Below, piece after piece: positions 17,289-26,889 of a stretch of DNA of 64,000 bases. Every line of letters starts with the position of its first letter. The first letter of the stretch is position 1. The stretch is taken from the NCBI RefSeq assembly GCF_021728415.1, contig NZ_JAKKDV010000006.1:124001-188000 (forward strand). The letters run 5' to 3'. A program made the position numbers and the translations under genes. This DNA is from Flaviramulus multivorans (lineage in GTDB: Bacteria; Bacteroidota; Bacteroidia; Flavobacteriales; Flavobacteriaceae). The notes under the pieces were generated by a model. It was given only the letters and a program-made list of their open reading frames with translations. It did not search any database and had not been told where the DNA came from.

Positions 17289-17873
17289 TTATTGATTTAT
17301 TTTGAATGGAAATCTAATTGTTACCTTCTCCCAAGCAAGAGAAATACTTCCCTCTGTTTCACTAATCTTATTTACTTTATACTCTAAATGCTCTGTATTT
17401 TTATCTGAAATACTTGGTGTCACTTTAAATCTTATCACATCATCATTTTCATTATAATCATCTTTACCGTGCTGATTCCAGTTTTTATTAATCATTATAG
17501 TCCAATCATCTTTTGAAGGTATCGTGAAAAATCCATATTTTCCTTTTGGAAGCACTTCATCATTTATAATTAAATCCTTATTGGTTTCAATCCATGTGGC
17601 CATATGTGCTCCTGCTTGCCAGACATTATCATAACCAACTAATCCACCAAAAATGATTCGTCCTCTAACTCCTGGTGACGAATAGTCTATATGAATATGT
17701 GCATCTCCAATCATTGCCATTGCAGATGTATGTGGGCTTAAAGGTTTCTTTTTAGGAACATCTTCCTGTTGAGTTTGAGTCTCTTGATGGTTGTGTTCTT
17801 CTTTTTTCTGCTGTTGATTATTACAGCTTAAAACTGAAACTGTTAACACAAATACTGCTATTAAATTCTTCAT
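17289..17873 (-). CDS. DUF2911 lipoprotein
   Basis: 194 residues with a lipoprotein signal (VSVLSCN, Cys17) and a His/Gln-rich linker (HNHQETQTQQ). The DUF2911 domain covers about 48-192, with SPGVRGRIIFGGLVGYDNVW and KGKYGFFTIPSKDDW as recognisable segments. DUF2911 proteins are widespread in Bacteroidota and have no established function. It lies 2 bp after copA, in a copper context, and the His-rich stretch could bind metal. Confidence 0.8.
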   Translation of the reverse strand: MKNLIAVFVLTVSVLSCNNQQQKKEEHNHQETQTQQEDVPKKKPLSPHTSAMAMIGDAHIHIDYSSPGVRGRIIFGGLVGYDNVWQAGAHMATWIETNKDLIINDEVLPKGKYGFFTIPSKDDWTIMINKNWNQHGKDDYNENDDVIRFKVTPSISDKNTEHLEYKVNKISETEGSISLAWEKVTIRFPFKINQ

Positions 17874-17875
17874 AA

Positions 17876-20374
17876 TTATATTTTAATATTTCTTAATCTT
17901 AATGCGTTTATAATAACTGATACTGAACTAAAACTCATTGCTAAAGCTGCTATCATTGGTGACAATAAAATACCAAAGAATGGGAATAAAACACCAGCAG
18001 CAATTGGCACTCCTAATGTGTTATAAATAAGTGCAAAAAATAAATTCTGCTTAATATTCTTCATCACAGCATCGCTTAAATTTTTGGCTTTTACAATGCC
18101 GTGTAAATCACCTTTTACCAAGGTTATCATTGCACTTTCTATCGCCACGTCGGTACCCGTTCCCATAGCAATCCCAACATCACTTTTTGCCAATGCCGGT
18201 GCATCATTAATTCCATCTCCTGCCATCGCAACCACTTTTCCGTTTTCTTGTAGTTTTTCTACTTCTTTGAGTTTGTCTTCTGGCAGCATACTGGCTCTAA
18301 AATCTACGAGATTAAGTGCTGATGCTACTGCTTGTGCTGTATCGTGATTATCGCCTGTAAGCATAATGACATCAACGCCTTTATCTTGAAGCTCTTTGAT
18401 AGCTTCGGCACTTGTTTCTTTTATTTTATCTCCTATAACCACATAACCAACAACGGTCTCATCTATTGATAGATAAGACACTGTTTTACCCTGTTTTTGG
18501 AAAGATTTGGCCTCTTCTTTCATTTTAGATGTAATGTCTGCTTTCGCATATTCCATCATTTTAGGATTCCCTAATGCTACTTTTTTACCATCTATTTTAG
18601 CTTCTACTCCTTTTCCTGTGACAGCACTAAAGTTTTCAGATTTTATTGTTTCAGCGTTATGTTCTTTACCGTATTTTACTGTTGCTTCTGCCAAAGGGTG
18701 TTCACTGTTTGTATTTAATGAAACAATGTACTTTAGTACTTCTTTTTCGTTTAAAGTATCATTAAAAGCAACTAAGGTTTCAACTGTTGGTTTCCCTTCC
18801 GTAATCGTTCCTGTCTTGTCAACTATAAGTGTATTTACCTTATCCATTTTTTCAAGAGCTTCGGCATTTTTAATCAACACACCATTTTGAGCACCTTTAC
18901 CCACACCTACCATTACAGACATTGGTGTTGCTAAACCTAAAGCACAAGGACACGCAATAATTAGAACTGCAATTGCATTCACAAACGCAAACACATAAAC
19001 GGGTTCTGGTCCCCAAATTGCCCAAACAATAAATGTGATAATAGAAATAAGAACTACAACTGGCACAAAATAACCTGAAACTTTATCTGCTAAATTTTGA
19101 ATAGGTGCACGACTTCTACTCGCATCATTCACCATATGGATGATTTGTGAGAGTAATGTATCGCTTCCTACCTTTTCTGCTTTCATTAAAAAGGATCGAT
19201 TGCCATTAATTGTTCCGCTACTTACTTTATCATCTTGAGATTTGTTTACAGGAATTGGTTCTCCTGTAATCATAGATTCGTCAACGGTTGTTTGGCCTTC
19301 AGTTATCACACCATCTACAGGAATTTTATCGCCTGGTTTTACTTTTAGAATATCATTTAATTCTATCTTATCTATACTAACTTCAACTTCTTCACCATCT
19401 ATTATTTTTATAGCTTTATTAGGTGCTAACTTTAATAATTCTTTTACTGCTGAATTGGTTTTACTATGGGCACGCGCTTCTAACAACTGTCCTAAAAGCA
19501 CCAAGGTTAGAATAACCGTTGCTGCTTCAAAATAGACGTGTACTGCACCTGATTCTGTTTTAAATTGACTTGGAAATACATCTGGAAATAGCATTCCAAC
19601 TACACTAAATAACCAAGCTACACCTGCACCAATCCCAATGAGTGTGAACATATTGAGATTCCACGTTTTTATACTTTTATAAGCACGTTCAAAGAACATC
19701 CAAGTAGCATAAAATACTACTGGAATTGATAACACGAATTGTACCCAATTCCAATATTTCTGCTCCATTAAATTGTACAATGGATTATTATGAAGCATTT
19801 CGCTCATAGCCATTAAGAATATTGGTAATGTGAATGCGGTTGCAATCCAAAACTTCTTCAATAATTTTTTATAAGTTTTTTCTTCTGATGAAACATCTGG
19901 TTGCATTGGCACTAAATCCATACCGCAAATAGGACATGAACCTGCTTCATCTCTTACAATTTCTGGATGCATTGGACACGTCCATTGTTCTGTTGTAGCT
20001 GATGATAGATTTTGTTCTTCAACCAAATCCATACCGCAAACAGGACAATCTCCAGCTTTATCATAAGTTTTATCTCCTTCGCAATGCATAGGACAATAAA
20101 ATGTGCCTGTGCCTTTTGCCTTTGGTTGGCTTACCTTTTCTACTTTGGCATGATGATGTTCACCTTGTTTGTGAATACTGTATCTATCACCATCATTTTT
20201 TAAGGCTTCTTGAAATGTTTCTATAGGAATATGCGATTCCATTTCGATTGTAGCTTCTGCCTTTTCTAAATTGACTGTCGCTTTTGAAACACCTTCCACT
20301 TTTAAAAGTGTTTCTTCTACGTGAGTACGACAACCGTTGCAAGTCATTCCGTGTATGTGATATGTGTGTTTCAT
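17876..20374 (-). CDS. copA: Copper-translocating P1B-1 ATPase with HMA and two HMBD domains
   Basis: A longer frame reaches 20440, but the ATG at 20374 follows the upstream stop by 1 bp and starts directly at the HMA domain, so I choose it (832 residues). It has HMA with GMTCNGC near residue 10, then two Cys/His heavy-metal-binding domains (CPMH...CPVCGMDL and CPMHPEIV...CPICGMDL). ATPase motifs follow: CPCALGLATP, DKTGT, HPLAEA and GDGINDAP. The TM7 NLFFALIYN and TM8 MSFSSVSV signatures specify Cu(I). It pumps cuprous ions out of the cytoplasm. The symbol is by function. Confidence 0.93.
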   Translation of the reverse strand: MKHTYHIHGMTCNGCRTHVEETLLKVEGVSKATVNLEKAEATIEMESHIPIETFQEALKNDGDRYSIHKQGEHHHAKVEKVSQPKAKGTGTFYCPMHCEGDKTYDKAGDCPVCGMDLVEEQNLSSATTEQWTCPMHPEIVRDEAGSCPICGMDLVPMQPDVSSEEKTYKKLLKKFWIATAFTLPIFLMAMSEMLHNNPLYNLMEQKYWNWVQFVLSIPVVFYATWMFFERAYKSIKTWNLNMFTLIGIGAGVAWLFSVVGMLFPDVFPSQFKTESGAVHVYFEAATVILTLVLLGQLLEARAHSKTNSAVKELLKLAPNKAIKIIDGEEVEVSIDKIELNDILKVKPGDKIPVDGVITEGQTTVDESMITGEPIPVNKSQDDKVSSGTINGNRSFLMKAEKVGSDTLLSQIIHMVNDASRSRAPIQNLADKVSGYFVPVVVLISIITFIVWAIWGPEPVYVFAFVNAIAVLIIACPCALGLATPMSVMVGVGKGAQNGVLIKNAEALEKMDKVNTLIVDKTGTITEGKPTVETLVAFNDTLNEKEVLKYIVSLNTNSEHPLAEATVKYGKEHNAETIKSENFSAVTGKGVEAKIDGKKVALGNPKMMEYAKADITSKMKEEAKSFQKQGKTVSYLSIDETVVGYVVIGDKIKETSAEAIKELQDKGVDVIMLTGDNHDTAQAVASALNLVDFRASMLPEDKLKEVEKLQENGKVVAMAGDGINDAPALAKSDVGIAMGTGTDVAIESAMITLVKGDLHGIVKAKNLSDAVMKNIKQNLFFALIYNTLGVPIAAGVLFPFFGILLSPMIAALAMSFSSVSVIINALRLRNIKI

Positions 20375-20375
20375 T

Positions 20376-20582
20376 TTAACAACAACTTTTATTATTTTGG
20401 ATTGGTGGACAAGGGACTGTGCCGTATGAACAATAAACACAACAATCTCCTTCCTTTGGTTTTAGAACTGTTTTACAATTATTACACTCATAAAAGAATT
20501 GGCAAGCATTTGTTGGCATTTCTTCTACTTTTTTATATCCACAACTTGTACAAGTAATTTCTGATTTTAATTGAATCTCCAT
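20376..20582 (-). CDS. GDCCVxC-domain protein (Cys homologue of a selenoprotein family)
   Basis: 68 residues with ten cysteines: CTSCGY near residue 11, CNNC near 34 and the family signature GDCCVYCSYGTVPCPP near 45. I recognise the GDCCVxC family, some members of which are selenoproteins. This copy has Cys at every such position. It sits between merTP and copA, with its start overlapping the merTP stop by one base. The function is not established. A redox or metal-chaperone role linked to transport is a reasonable inference. Confidence 0.8.
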   Translation of the reverse strand: MEIQLKSEITCTSCGYKKVEEMPTNACQFFYECNNCKTVLKPKEGDCCVYCSYGTVPCPPIQNNKSCC

Positions 20583-21181
20583 TAGTTTTCTTGTTTGTCT
20601 GTTACTTTATAACCTGTTGCATTAATTGCTTTCTCAATTTCCTTTTCATTGGTTTTAGTTTTATCAAATTCAATAATTGCGTTTCCATTTTTGTAGGATG
20701 CTTTTGAGTTTAAAATTCCGTCGAGTTTATTTACTTCGTGATTTACGTGTTCCTCGCAACTTGCACAAGTCATTCCAATAATTTTAAATTCAGATGTATT
20801 AATGTTCGATTTATCTACTACGATAATTTGCCTTTCTGATTTTGGGTAAAAAATTTCAGAATAGTATGGAAAAGTCAACATTATTACTGCAAATGCAGTT
20901 ATAATTCCCAAAAAGGTTTTTGACTGAATAAATTTTGTTTTTTCGTCTTCGTCACAATCGCAGTCAATTTCCTTTTGAGGTTTTAGTTTTTGATACCACA
21001 CAAAACCAAGAACTAAAATTGTCAGACCAATTAAATAGGGTCTAAATGGTTCTATCCAAGAGAAAGTTGAAGCAATCCCACTTGTTCCTGCAATTAAAGC
21101 TATAACTGGTGTGATACAGCACAAGGAAGCTGTAATAGCAGTTATTATGCCTGTACCAATTAGTCTATTATTATTTTTCAT
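20582..21181 (-). CDS. merTP: MerTP-type metal transport fusion protein
   Basis: 199 residues. The first membrane helix carries the MerT vicinal cysteine pair (ITASLCCITPVIALIAG), a second helix follows at about 48-65, a Cys/Asp loop reads CDCDEDE, and a third helix is at about 91-108. A C-terminal MerP/HMA domain has GMTCASCEEHVNHEV. MerTP imports Hg(II) in mercury systems, but there is no merA or merR in this window. In this operon it may move Cu or another thiophilic ion. It lies 3 bp after the TolC-like gene. Confidence 0.85.
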   Translation of the reverse strand: MKNNNRLIGTGIITAITASLCCITPVIALIAGTSGIASTFSWIEPFRPYLIGLTILVLGFVWYQKLKPQKEIDCDCDEDEKTKFIQSKTFLGIITAFAVIMLTFPYYSEIFYPKSERQIIVVDKSNINTSEFKIIGMTCASCEEHVNHEVNKLDGILNSKASYKNGNAIIEFDKTKTNEKEIEKAINATGYKVTDKQEN

Positions 21182-21184
21182 TTT

Positions 21185-22420
21185 TTACTGTATTAAATAA
21201 TTAATAATCGTGGTCTGCATATAATAGGTCTTAACTGTTTCTATTTGGTTCATTTGAAACTTCAATTGCAATTCTTGAATATCCAAAACGTCTTTAAAGT
21301 CGATGGTGCCAGTTTCGTAACTTTTGATTAGAATATTTTCTGCATCTTTGGCTTGCTTTAAATTTTTGGTTGCAGTGGCATTACTAATTCTAGCTGAAAT
21401 GCGTTCGCTAATTGCTTTATTCAAAAGGGTTTCCAAAGAATTTAATCGCTCTTGTTTTTGGTAATTGATTTCTTGTTGTTGCAGTTCATTTTGTTTAGAA
21501 ACCGATTTGTATTTTTTATTAAAGATTGGGATGGACACCGAAACCATTGGCATTACTATATCTTTACCGTTGTCCATTAAGTTCATGTCAGTACGCTCTG
21601 ATACTGGAATATAATCCAACCCAAATCCTATCATTGGGCTACTTTCTTTTTGGTTCAATAATTCAGATTGTTCTACTGATTTATAGAGTTTATCATATTT
21701 CAGCAATTCTGGGTGTAAGGCTAATTGTGGTGAATTAATTTCAACATCTTCTGTAGGAATCAGCAGTTCAGCAACTAACTGAACAGAAACCGTATTATCT
21801 CTGTTTAAAAGATTATTAAGATTGGTTTGTTCCGATAAAAATTGTTGTTGCAATACTTCTCTTAATTGTTGCATCTCGTTTTGACGCATTTGTAAACGTA
21901 AGACGTCAACCGCTGAAGCCTTTCCGGCCTCAACTGAGGTTAGTGCTAAAGTTTCGTAGGTTTCCAATAGTTTTATATTTTCTTTCAATACCTGCTGTTT
22001 AGCCTTATTAGAGTATAGGTTGTAATAAGATTGCGACACAGAAGAGATGAGTTTGCGTTTAGCAATAACAATGTCTTCATATTTAGCATCAGCTAGCGAA
22101 CTAACATAGTTCTCTCTTGCACCAATATTACCAAACCATGGCAACATTTGTTTTACCGAAAAACGTGCACGTTGTGCACCTGTTCTTGTTTCGGGTTCAC
22201 TTATAAAATACCCAACTGCAAATTCAGTATTGGGAATAGCATTCACTTCATTTACTTTTTCCGAAGCTATACGATATTGCAATTCAAACTTTTGAATTTC
22301 TGGATTGTTCTGTAAGGCTTCCTCAATAAGAAGGTCTAAGGATTGTGCTTGGGCTACAACACTCAAGCAACCAAAAACTAGAACAACGACCAATTTAAGG
22401 TTATGAGCTTTATTTTTCAT
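21185..22420 (-). CDS. TolC-family outer-membrane efflux protein (CusC-like)
   Basis: 411 residues with a signal peptide (about 1-26, ending VVAQAQS). Two OEP repeats of long helices are visible (SLDLLIEEALQNNPEIQKFE and a second half starting near 215, ALHPELLKYDKLYKS). It forms the outer-membrane tunnel for the CusA/CusB pump. Its start overlaps the end of the cusA-like gene by 11 bp, so stoichiometric expression is likely. It is slightly shorter than E. coli CusC, as is common in Bacteroidota. Confidence 0.88.
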   Translation of the reverse strand: MKNKAHNLKLVVVLVFGCLSVVAQAQSLDLLIEEALQNNPEIQKFELQYRIASEKVNEVNAIPNTEFAVGYFISEPETRTGAQRARFSVKQMLPWFGNIGARENYVSSLADAKYEDIVIAKRKLISSVSQSYYNLYSNKAKQQVLKENIKLLETYETLALTSVEAGKASAVDVLRLQMRQNEMQQLREVLQQQFLSEQTNLNNLLNRDNTVSVQLVAELLIPTEDVEINSPQLALHPELLKYDKLYKSVEQSELLNQKESSPMIGFGLDYIPVSERTDMNLMDNGKDIVMPMVSVSIPIFNKKYKSVSKQNELQQQEINYQKQERLNSLETLLNKAISERISARISNATATKNLKQAKDAENILIKSYETGTIDFKDVLDIQELQLKFQMNQIETVKTYYMQTTIINYLIQ

Positions 22421-25400
22421 TTGTTATTCTTTTAAGTTGAAACTCTTTTTTCAAGCTAAACAAAACAGGAACTATAAAATAAGAGGTAATATCTATAATC
22501 ATACCTCCAAAAATGGGAATAGCCATTGGAATCATTATATCACTTCCTCTTCCTGTAGATGTTAGGACAGGTAGCAAGGCAAGGACTGTAGTTACTGTAG
22601 TCATTAAACATGGTCTAATACGTTTTCCTGCTGCCTCTAGTGTTGCTAAACGAATACCTTTTTTATCTGTTGGCGATTCTTTATCAAAGGTTTGAGTTAA
22701 ATAGGTGGCCATAACCACTCCATCATCGGTCGCAATGCCAAACAAGGCTATAAACCCAACCCAAACGGCAACACTTAGGTTAACGGTTTTCATATTGAAA
22801 AGCTCTCGTAGGTTCTCACCAAACAAGCTGAAATTTAAAAACCAGTCTTGACCATAGAGCCACATCATGATAAAACCACCTGCAAAAGCAACGGTAATAC
22901 CTGTAAAAATCATTAATGAGGTTGACACCGAACGGAATTGGAAATACAAAATTAAGAAGATGATGAGAAGTGCTAGTGGAACAACAACAGACAAGGTTTT
23001 CTCAGCTCGAAGTTGATTCTCGTAAGTACCAGTAAACTTATAACTAATCCCTTTAGGAACTATAAGTTCACCAGAAATGATTTTACTCTGAATAAGGGCT
23101 TGCGCATTTTCTACCACATTCACTTCTGCAAAGCCATCCAATTTATCAAACAATACATAGCCTACCAAAAAGGTGTCTTCACTCTTAATAACTTGTGGTC
23201 CTTGTTCATATCTAATGGTTGCTAGTTCGCTTAATGGAACAGGGCTGCCTCTCTCGACAGGCACATATATTTGTTCTAAATCAGTTGGATTCGCTCTTAG
23301 CTCTCTTGGGTAACGCACGCGAACTCCATATCGCTCTCTGCCTTCAACAGTTTGAGTTAGCACCATACCACCAACAGCTACTTTTAATACATTTTGAACT
23401 TCCTCAATGGTTACGCCATATCGTGCTATTTTTTCTCTATCAATATCAATTAACAAATAAGGTTTACCAACAATACGATCGGCAAAAACAGCTTCTTGTT
23501 TTACCCCTTCAGCTTGCTTAATGATGTTTTCTAATTGTACACCAAAGGCCTCTATTTGTTTTAAATCTTGACCTTTTACTTTGATTCCCATAGGCGCACG
23601 CATACCTGTTTGTAGCATCACCAATCGTGTTTCGATGGGTTGCAATTTAGGCGCAGAAGTCACACCAGGTAACTTAGTAACACGGACAATCTCATTCCAA
23701 ATATCATTAGGCGATTGTATCTCTGGTCGCCAATTTCTGTAAAACTCACCATCATTATCTTCAATCAATTGAGAATTACTAACTTTATTTAGAGCTACAT
23801 TTTCGGTATTATTTGGATTGGCTATTAATCGTCCATCTTTCAATTCAAACAAACCATCACCATTCACTTTGTAACGTTGTCTCTCTCCATGAGCATTCAA
23901 CATATATTCTGGCTTATACTGTATCACGTTTTCATACATGGACAATGGCGCTGGATCTAGAGCGGATTCTGTTCTACCAGCCTTACCAACTACAGTTTCA
24001 ATTTCAGGGATACTGGCTACTGCCATATCCAACTGTTGTAACACTCTTTTGTTTTCTTCCACACCAGAATGTGGCATTGAGGTTGGCATTAATAGAAAAG
24101 AACCCTCATTTAAAGATGGCATAAACTCCTTGCCAGAATTTTTCATGATAAGAAATCCTAAAACCAGTAAAGTGGCTGGTATTGATAGGAAAAGCAGCCT
24201 ATTTTCTATAGCCCATTTTAAGATATTACGATAATAGTGCTGAAACAAGACAAAAACACCCAGCAACCCAAAGCAGATGATACTAACAAAAATCAAGTTG
24301 AGTAGGATACTTTTATCGACACCTAGTGGTCTCCAGTATTCAGCTAATAGAAACACTATTGCTAATGCTGAAATAATAATATTAACAAGATTAGCTCTTT
24401 TGTCTGTTAGCCTTTGGTTTCGTTTTAAAAATGCAACAATACCGTAGCCAATTAGCAAAACCCCAATCCAATATCCAAAAATCATAACCGTTAAACCAAG
24501 AATAACCATGAGTCCATTCAGAACATAATGGCTAGTTTTTCTGATGTTAACTTTTTTAAATATGGAGGCAGCAAATGGTGGTATTAAAAACAGTGCTATA
24601 ATAAGTGCCGCTGCTAGGGCAAAGGTTTTTGTAAAAGCTAATGGCCTGAAAAGTTTTCCTTCAGCACCAATCATAGTAAACACAGGAATAAAACTGATTA
24701 TAGTTGTCGCTACAGCAGTTACAATGGCTCCTGACACTTCAGCTGTCGCATTATACACCACAGTATTGATAGGGAACTTCCCTTTGTCTTCATCTAAATG
24801 CCTTATGATATTCTCAGACAGAATCACACCAACGTCAACCATGGTTCCAATGGCAATGGCAATACCTGATAAGGCAACAATATTAGCATCAACACCAAAG
24901 AGTTTCATCGCTATAAATACCATCAGAACAGCTACTGGCAATAATCCAGAAATAAGTACTGAGGCTCGCAGATTAAACACCATAACTATGATAACCAAAA
25001 TGGTAATAAGTATTTCTAAGGTTAAAGCTTCGTTAAGAGTACCTAAGGTTTCTTGAATCAACTCTGTTCTATCATAAAATGGAACAATAGTGACTTGCGA
25101 TGTTCTACCATCTGATAAAACTTTTGAAGGTAAACCTGCACTTAATTCGTTAATTTTATCTTTAACATTGTTAATGACTTCCATTGGATTAGCACCATAA
25201 CGTGCTACTACAACAGCACCAACAACCTCTGCCCCTTCTTTATCCAAAATACCTCTTCGGGTTGCTGGACCCAATGAGACTTTTCCAATATCTTTAATAC
25301 GTATGGATGTATAATCTTCGGAAGTAACTACTGCATTTTCAATGTCTGCAATAGATTTCACATAACCTAGACCACGCACTAAATATTCTGCTTGATTTAT

Positions 25401-26123
25401 TTCTAAAGTTTGTGCACCAATATCTCGATTACTTTCTTTAACTGCTTTTACAACTTGACCCAAGCCAATATTGTATTGTCGCATGATTTCTGGGTTCACA
25501 TCAATTTGATACTCTTTCACATAACCGCCAATGGAAGCCACTTCAGACACACCACTAGCAGATGACAAGGCATACTTAACATAGTAATCTTGAATACTAC
25601 GTAGTTCCTGTAAGTCCCATCCACCTGTAACGTTTCCGTTTTGGTCACGACCTTCGAGTGTATACCAAAATATTTGCCCTAAACCTGTAGCATCTGGTCC
25701 CAAAGCTGGATTAACACCTTCTGGTAATAAACCACTTGGCAAGGAATTGAGCTTTTCAAGAATGCGACTCCTACTCCAGTAAAATTCTATGTCTTCTTCA
25801 AAAATAATATAGATACTTGAAAAACCGAACATAGACGAACTACGAATGGTTTTTACTCCAGGAATACCTAACAATGATGTAGTTAGTGGATAAGTAATCT
25901 GGTCTTCAATATCTTGTGGTGAACGACCGTCCCATTTGGTAAATACAATTTGCTGGTTTTCACCTATATCTGGAATTGCATCTACAGCCACAGGATTACT
26001 TGGTAAAAATCCAGTATCCCAATTAAATGGTGCGTTAACAGTTCCCCAACCAATAAATAGGACAAGTAATAAAACTGCTACGAGTTTGTTTTCGATTAAA
26101 AATTTGATGCTTTTGTTTAGCAT
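22410..26123 (-). CDS. CusA/CzcA-family heavy-metal RND efflux pump
   Basis: 1237 residues, longer than the usual 1040 or so because of extra hydrophobic segments at about 535-650. The family start DAIPDIGENQQIVFTKWDGR and the segments GASGVSEVASIGGYVKEYQ (partly degenerate), GKEFMPSLNEGSFLLMPTSM and the TM4 region GTMVDVGVILSENIIRHLDE, with its proton-relay acidic residue, are typical of heavy-metal RND pumps. The MPTSMPHSG segment resembles the Cu/Ag branch. It drives proton-coupled metal export with the adaptor at 14801 and the TolC-like protein downstream. Confidence 0.9.
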   Translation of the reverse strand: MLNKSIKFLIENKLVAVLLLVLFIGWGTVNAPFNWDTGFLPSNPVAVDAIPDIGENQQIVFTKWDGRSPQDIEDQITYPLTTSLLGIPGVKTIRSSSMFGFSSIYIIFEEDIEFYWSRSRILEKLNSLPSGLLPEGVNPALGPDATGLGQIFWYTLEGRDQNGNVTGGWDLQELRSIQDYYVKYALSSASGVSEVASIGGYVKEYQIDVNPEIMRQYNIGLGQVVKAVKESNRDIGAQTLEINQAEYLVRGLGYVKSIADIENAVVTSEDYTSIRIKDIGKVSLGPATRRGILDKEGAEVVGAVVVARYGANPMEVINNVKDKINELSAGLPSKVLSDGRTSQVTIVPFYDRTELIQETLGTLNEALTLEILITILVIIVMVFNLRASVLISGLLPVAVLMVFIAMKLFGVDANIVALSGIAIAIGTMVDVGVILSENIIRHLDEDKGKFPINTVVYNATAEVSGAIVTAVATTIISFIPVFTMIGAEGKLFRPLAFTKTFALAAALIIALFLIPPFAASIFKKVNIRKTSHYVLNGLMVILGLTVMIFGYWIGVLLIGYGIVAFLKRNQRLTDKRANLVNIIISALAIVFLLAEYWRPLGVDKSILLNLIFVSIICFGLLGVFVLFQHYYRNILKWAIENRLLFLSIPATLLVLGFLIMKNSGKEFMPSLNEGSFLLMPTSMPHSGVEENKRVLQQLDMAVASIPEIETVVGKAGRTESALDPAPLSMYENVIQYKPEYMLNAHGERQRYKVNGDGLFELKDGRLIANPNNTENVALNKVSNSQLIEDNDGEFYRNWRPEIQSPNDIWNEIVRVTKLPGVTSAPKLQPIETRLVMLQTGMRAPMGIKVKGQDLKQIEAFGVQLENIIKQAEGVKQEAVFADRIVGKPYLLIDIDREKIARYGVTIEEVQNVLKVAVGGMVLTQTVEGRERYGVRVRYPRELRANPTDLEQIYVPVERGSPVPLSELATIRYEQGPQVIKSEDTFLVGYVLFDKLDGFAEVNVVENAQALIQSKIISGELIVPKGISYKFTGTYENQLRAEKTLSVVVPLALLIIFLILYFQFRSVSTSLMIFTGITVAFAGGFIMMWLYGQDWFLNFSLFGENLRELFNMKTVNLSVAVWVGFIALFGIATDDGVVMATYLTQTFDKESPTDKKGIRLATLEAAGKRIRPCLMTTVTTVLALLPVLTSTGRGSDIMIPMAIPIFGGMIIDITSYFIVPVLFSLKKEFQLKRITNEK

Positions 26124-26231
26124 TGGGTTTGATTATTAAACAGTTAGACATTGGTGTTACAACAACACCGAATACAGCAGAATATCCTTATAACATAAAG
26201 CCATAGGATAAAACAGTCTAATGTTTAAAAA

Positions 26232-26645
26232 TCAAATTAAATAGGTCTCGTCAATCTTGTAGATACGCCTTATAACGAGTGGCGGTTTATATTCTTCATA
26301 TGAAGAAACATTACTATCTAAACCTTCAAAAAGGTTAATATACGTGTAAAAAAATGAAGCAATGAAAACTTGCTGGTCAAAGGAAATTTTGTCAACCTGT
26401 ACTTGTAATTCGTCTTGGCCTTCAATAACTAACTGCTTATCATCACAACAGTTTTTCTTGGTAACTGAACAGCCCTGAGTAGAAGGTTTTTCCATTTCCA
26501 TACCACACCCTTTAGCTTTTTTGAAAATAGCAGTTTCCACTAAATTATCTCCACAATAATGCATATTCAAAGTAAATGACATCGTAGAAAATAACACTAC
26601 AAAAGCCATTGTTAAGGACATTATTTTATGGAATATTTGTTTCAT
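26232..26645 (-). CDS. Cys-rich exported protein (HYC_CC_PP family type)
   Basis: A longer frame starts at 26672. I prefer the ATG at 26645 (137 residues), which gives a clean signal peptide (FHKIMSLTMAFVVLFSTMSF). The mature part has MHYCGDNLVE, a GCGMEME segment and a KKNCCDD pair, then a C-terminal segment with KPPLV. This HYC/CC/PP pattern is a Bacteroidota family found beside copper-efflux genes, with no proven function. It probably binds metal in the periplasm. It is the first gene of the copper module, about 110 bp ahead of the cusA-like gene. Confidence 0.7.
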   Translation of the reverse strand: MKQIFHKIMSLTMAFVVLFSTMSFTLNMHYCGDNLVETAIFKKAKGCGMEMEKPSTQGCSVTKKNCCDDKQLVIEGQDELQVQVDKISFDQQVFIASFFYTYINLFEGLDSNVSSYEEYKPPLVIRRIYKIDETYLI

Positions 26646-26728
26646 ACCAATTGCGAAGTTACGAAAAATCAAATAATAGGTTGCTTTTTAACAAAATATT
26701 AAATCATCAAACAAAACATTTTATAAAA

Positions 26729-26878
26729 TTAAAGCATAAATTTCATTAACAATAATAAAGCTATAAATAGACCTACAAAAGCTAACACTGCAACAACTTT
26801 ATCTTTCAGAGTTACATTACGCTTATTTGACTTTTTTGATTTTCTATATTTTTTCTTATTCCCTCTATAATGTGACAT
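26729..26878 (-). CDS. 49-residue basic single-pass membrane peptide
   Basis: A small frame from ATG at 26878 to TAA at 26729 encodes MSHYRGNKKKYRKSKKSN followed by a hydrophobic helix (VVAVLAFVGLFIALLLLM). It starts 11 bp after the stop of the ZntA-like ATPase on the same strand, and the charge distribution is that of a genuine membrane peptide rather than random sequence. Small accessory membrane proteins of metal P-type ATPases are known, but I do not recognise this one. Confidence 0.5.
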   Translation of the reverse strand: MSHYRGNKKKYRKSKKSNKRNVTLKDKVVAVLAFVGLFIALLLLMKFML

Positions 26879-26889
26879 TTTTACTTAAT

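Noticed and set aside
18507-18890. Plus-strand 127-codon ORF
   Set aside because: Antisense shadow of copA.
20375-20440. Longer N-terminus for CopA
   Set aside because: The extra 22 residues overlap the GDCCVxC gene and precede the HMA domain without family likeness. The ATG at 20374 fits better.
24544-25056. Plus-strand 170-codon ORF
   Set aside because: Antisense shadow of the well-supported CusA-like gene. Its composition reflects hydrophobic segments of the other strand.
26153-26169. GGTGTT-ACAAC-AACACC inverted repeat upstream of the cusA-like gene
   Set aside because: A 6-bp palindrome in an AT-rich region is weak evidence, and no second copy was seen at the other metal promoters.
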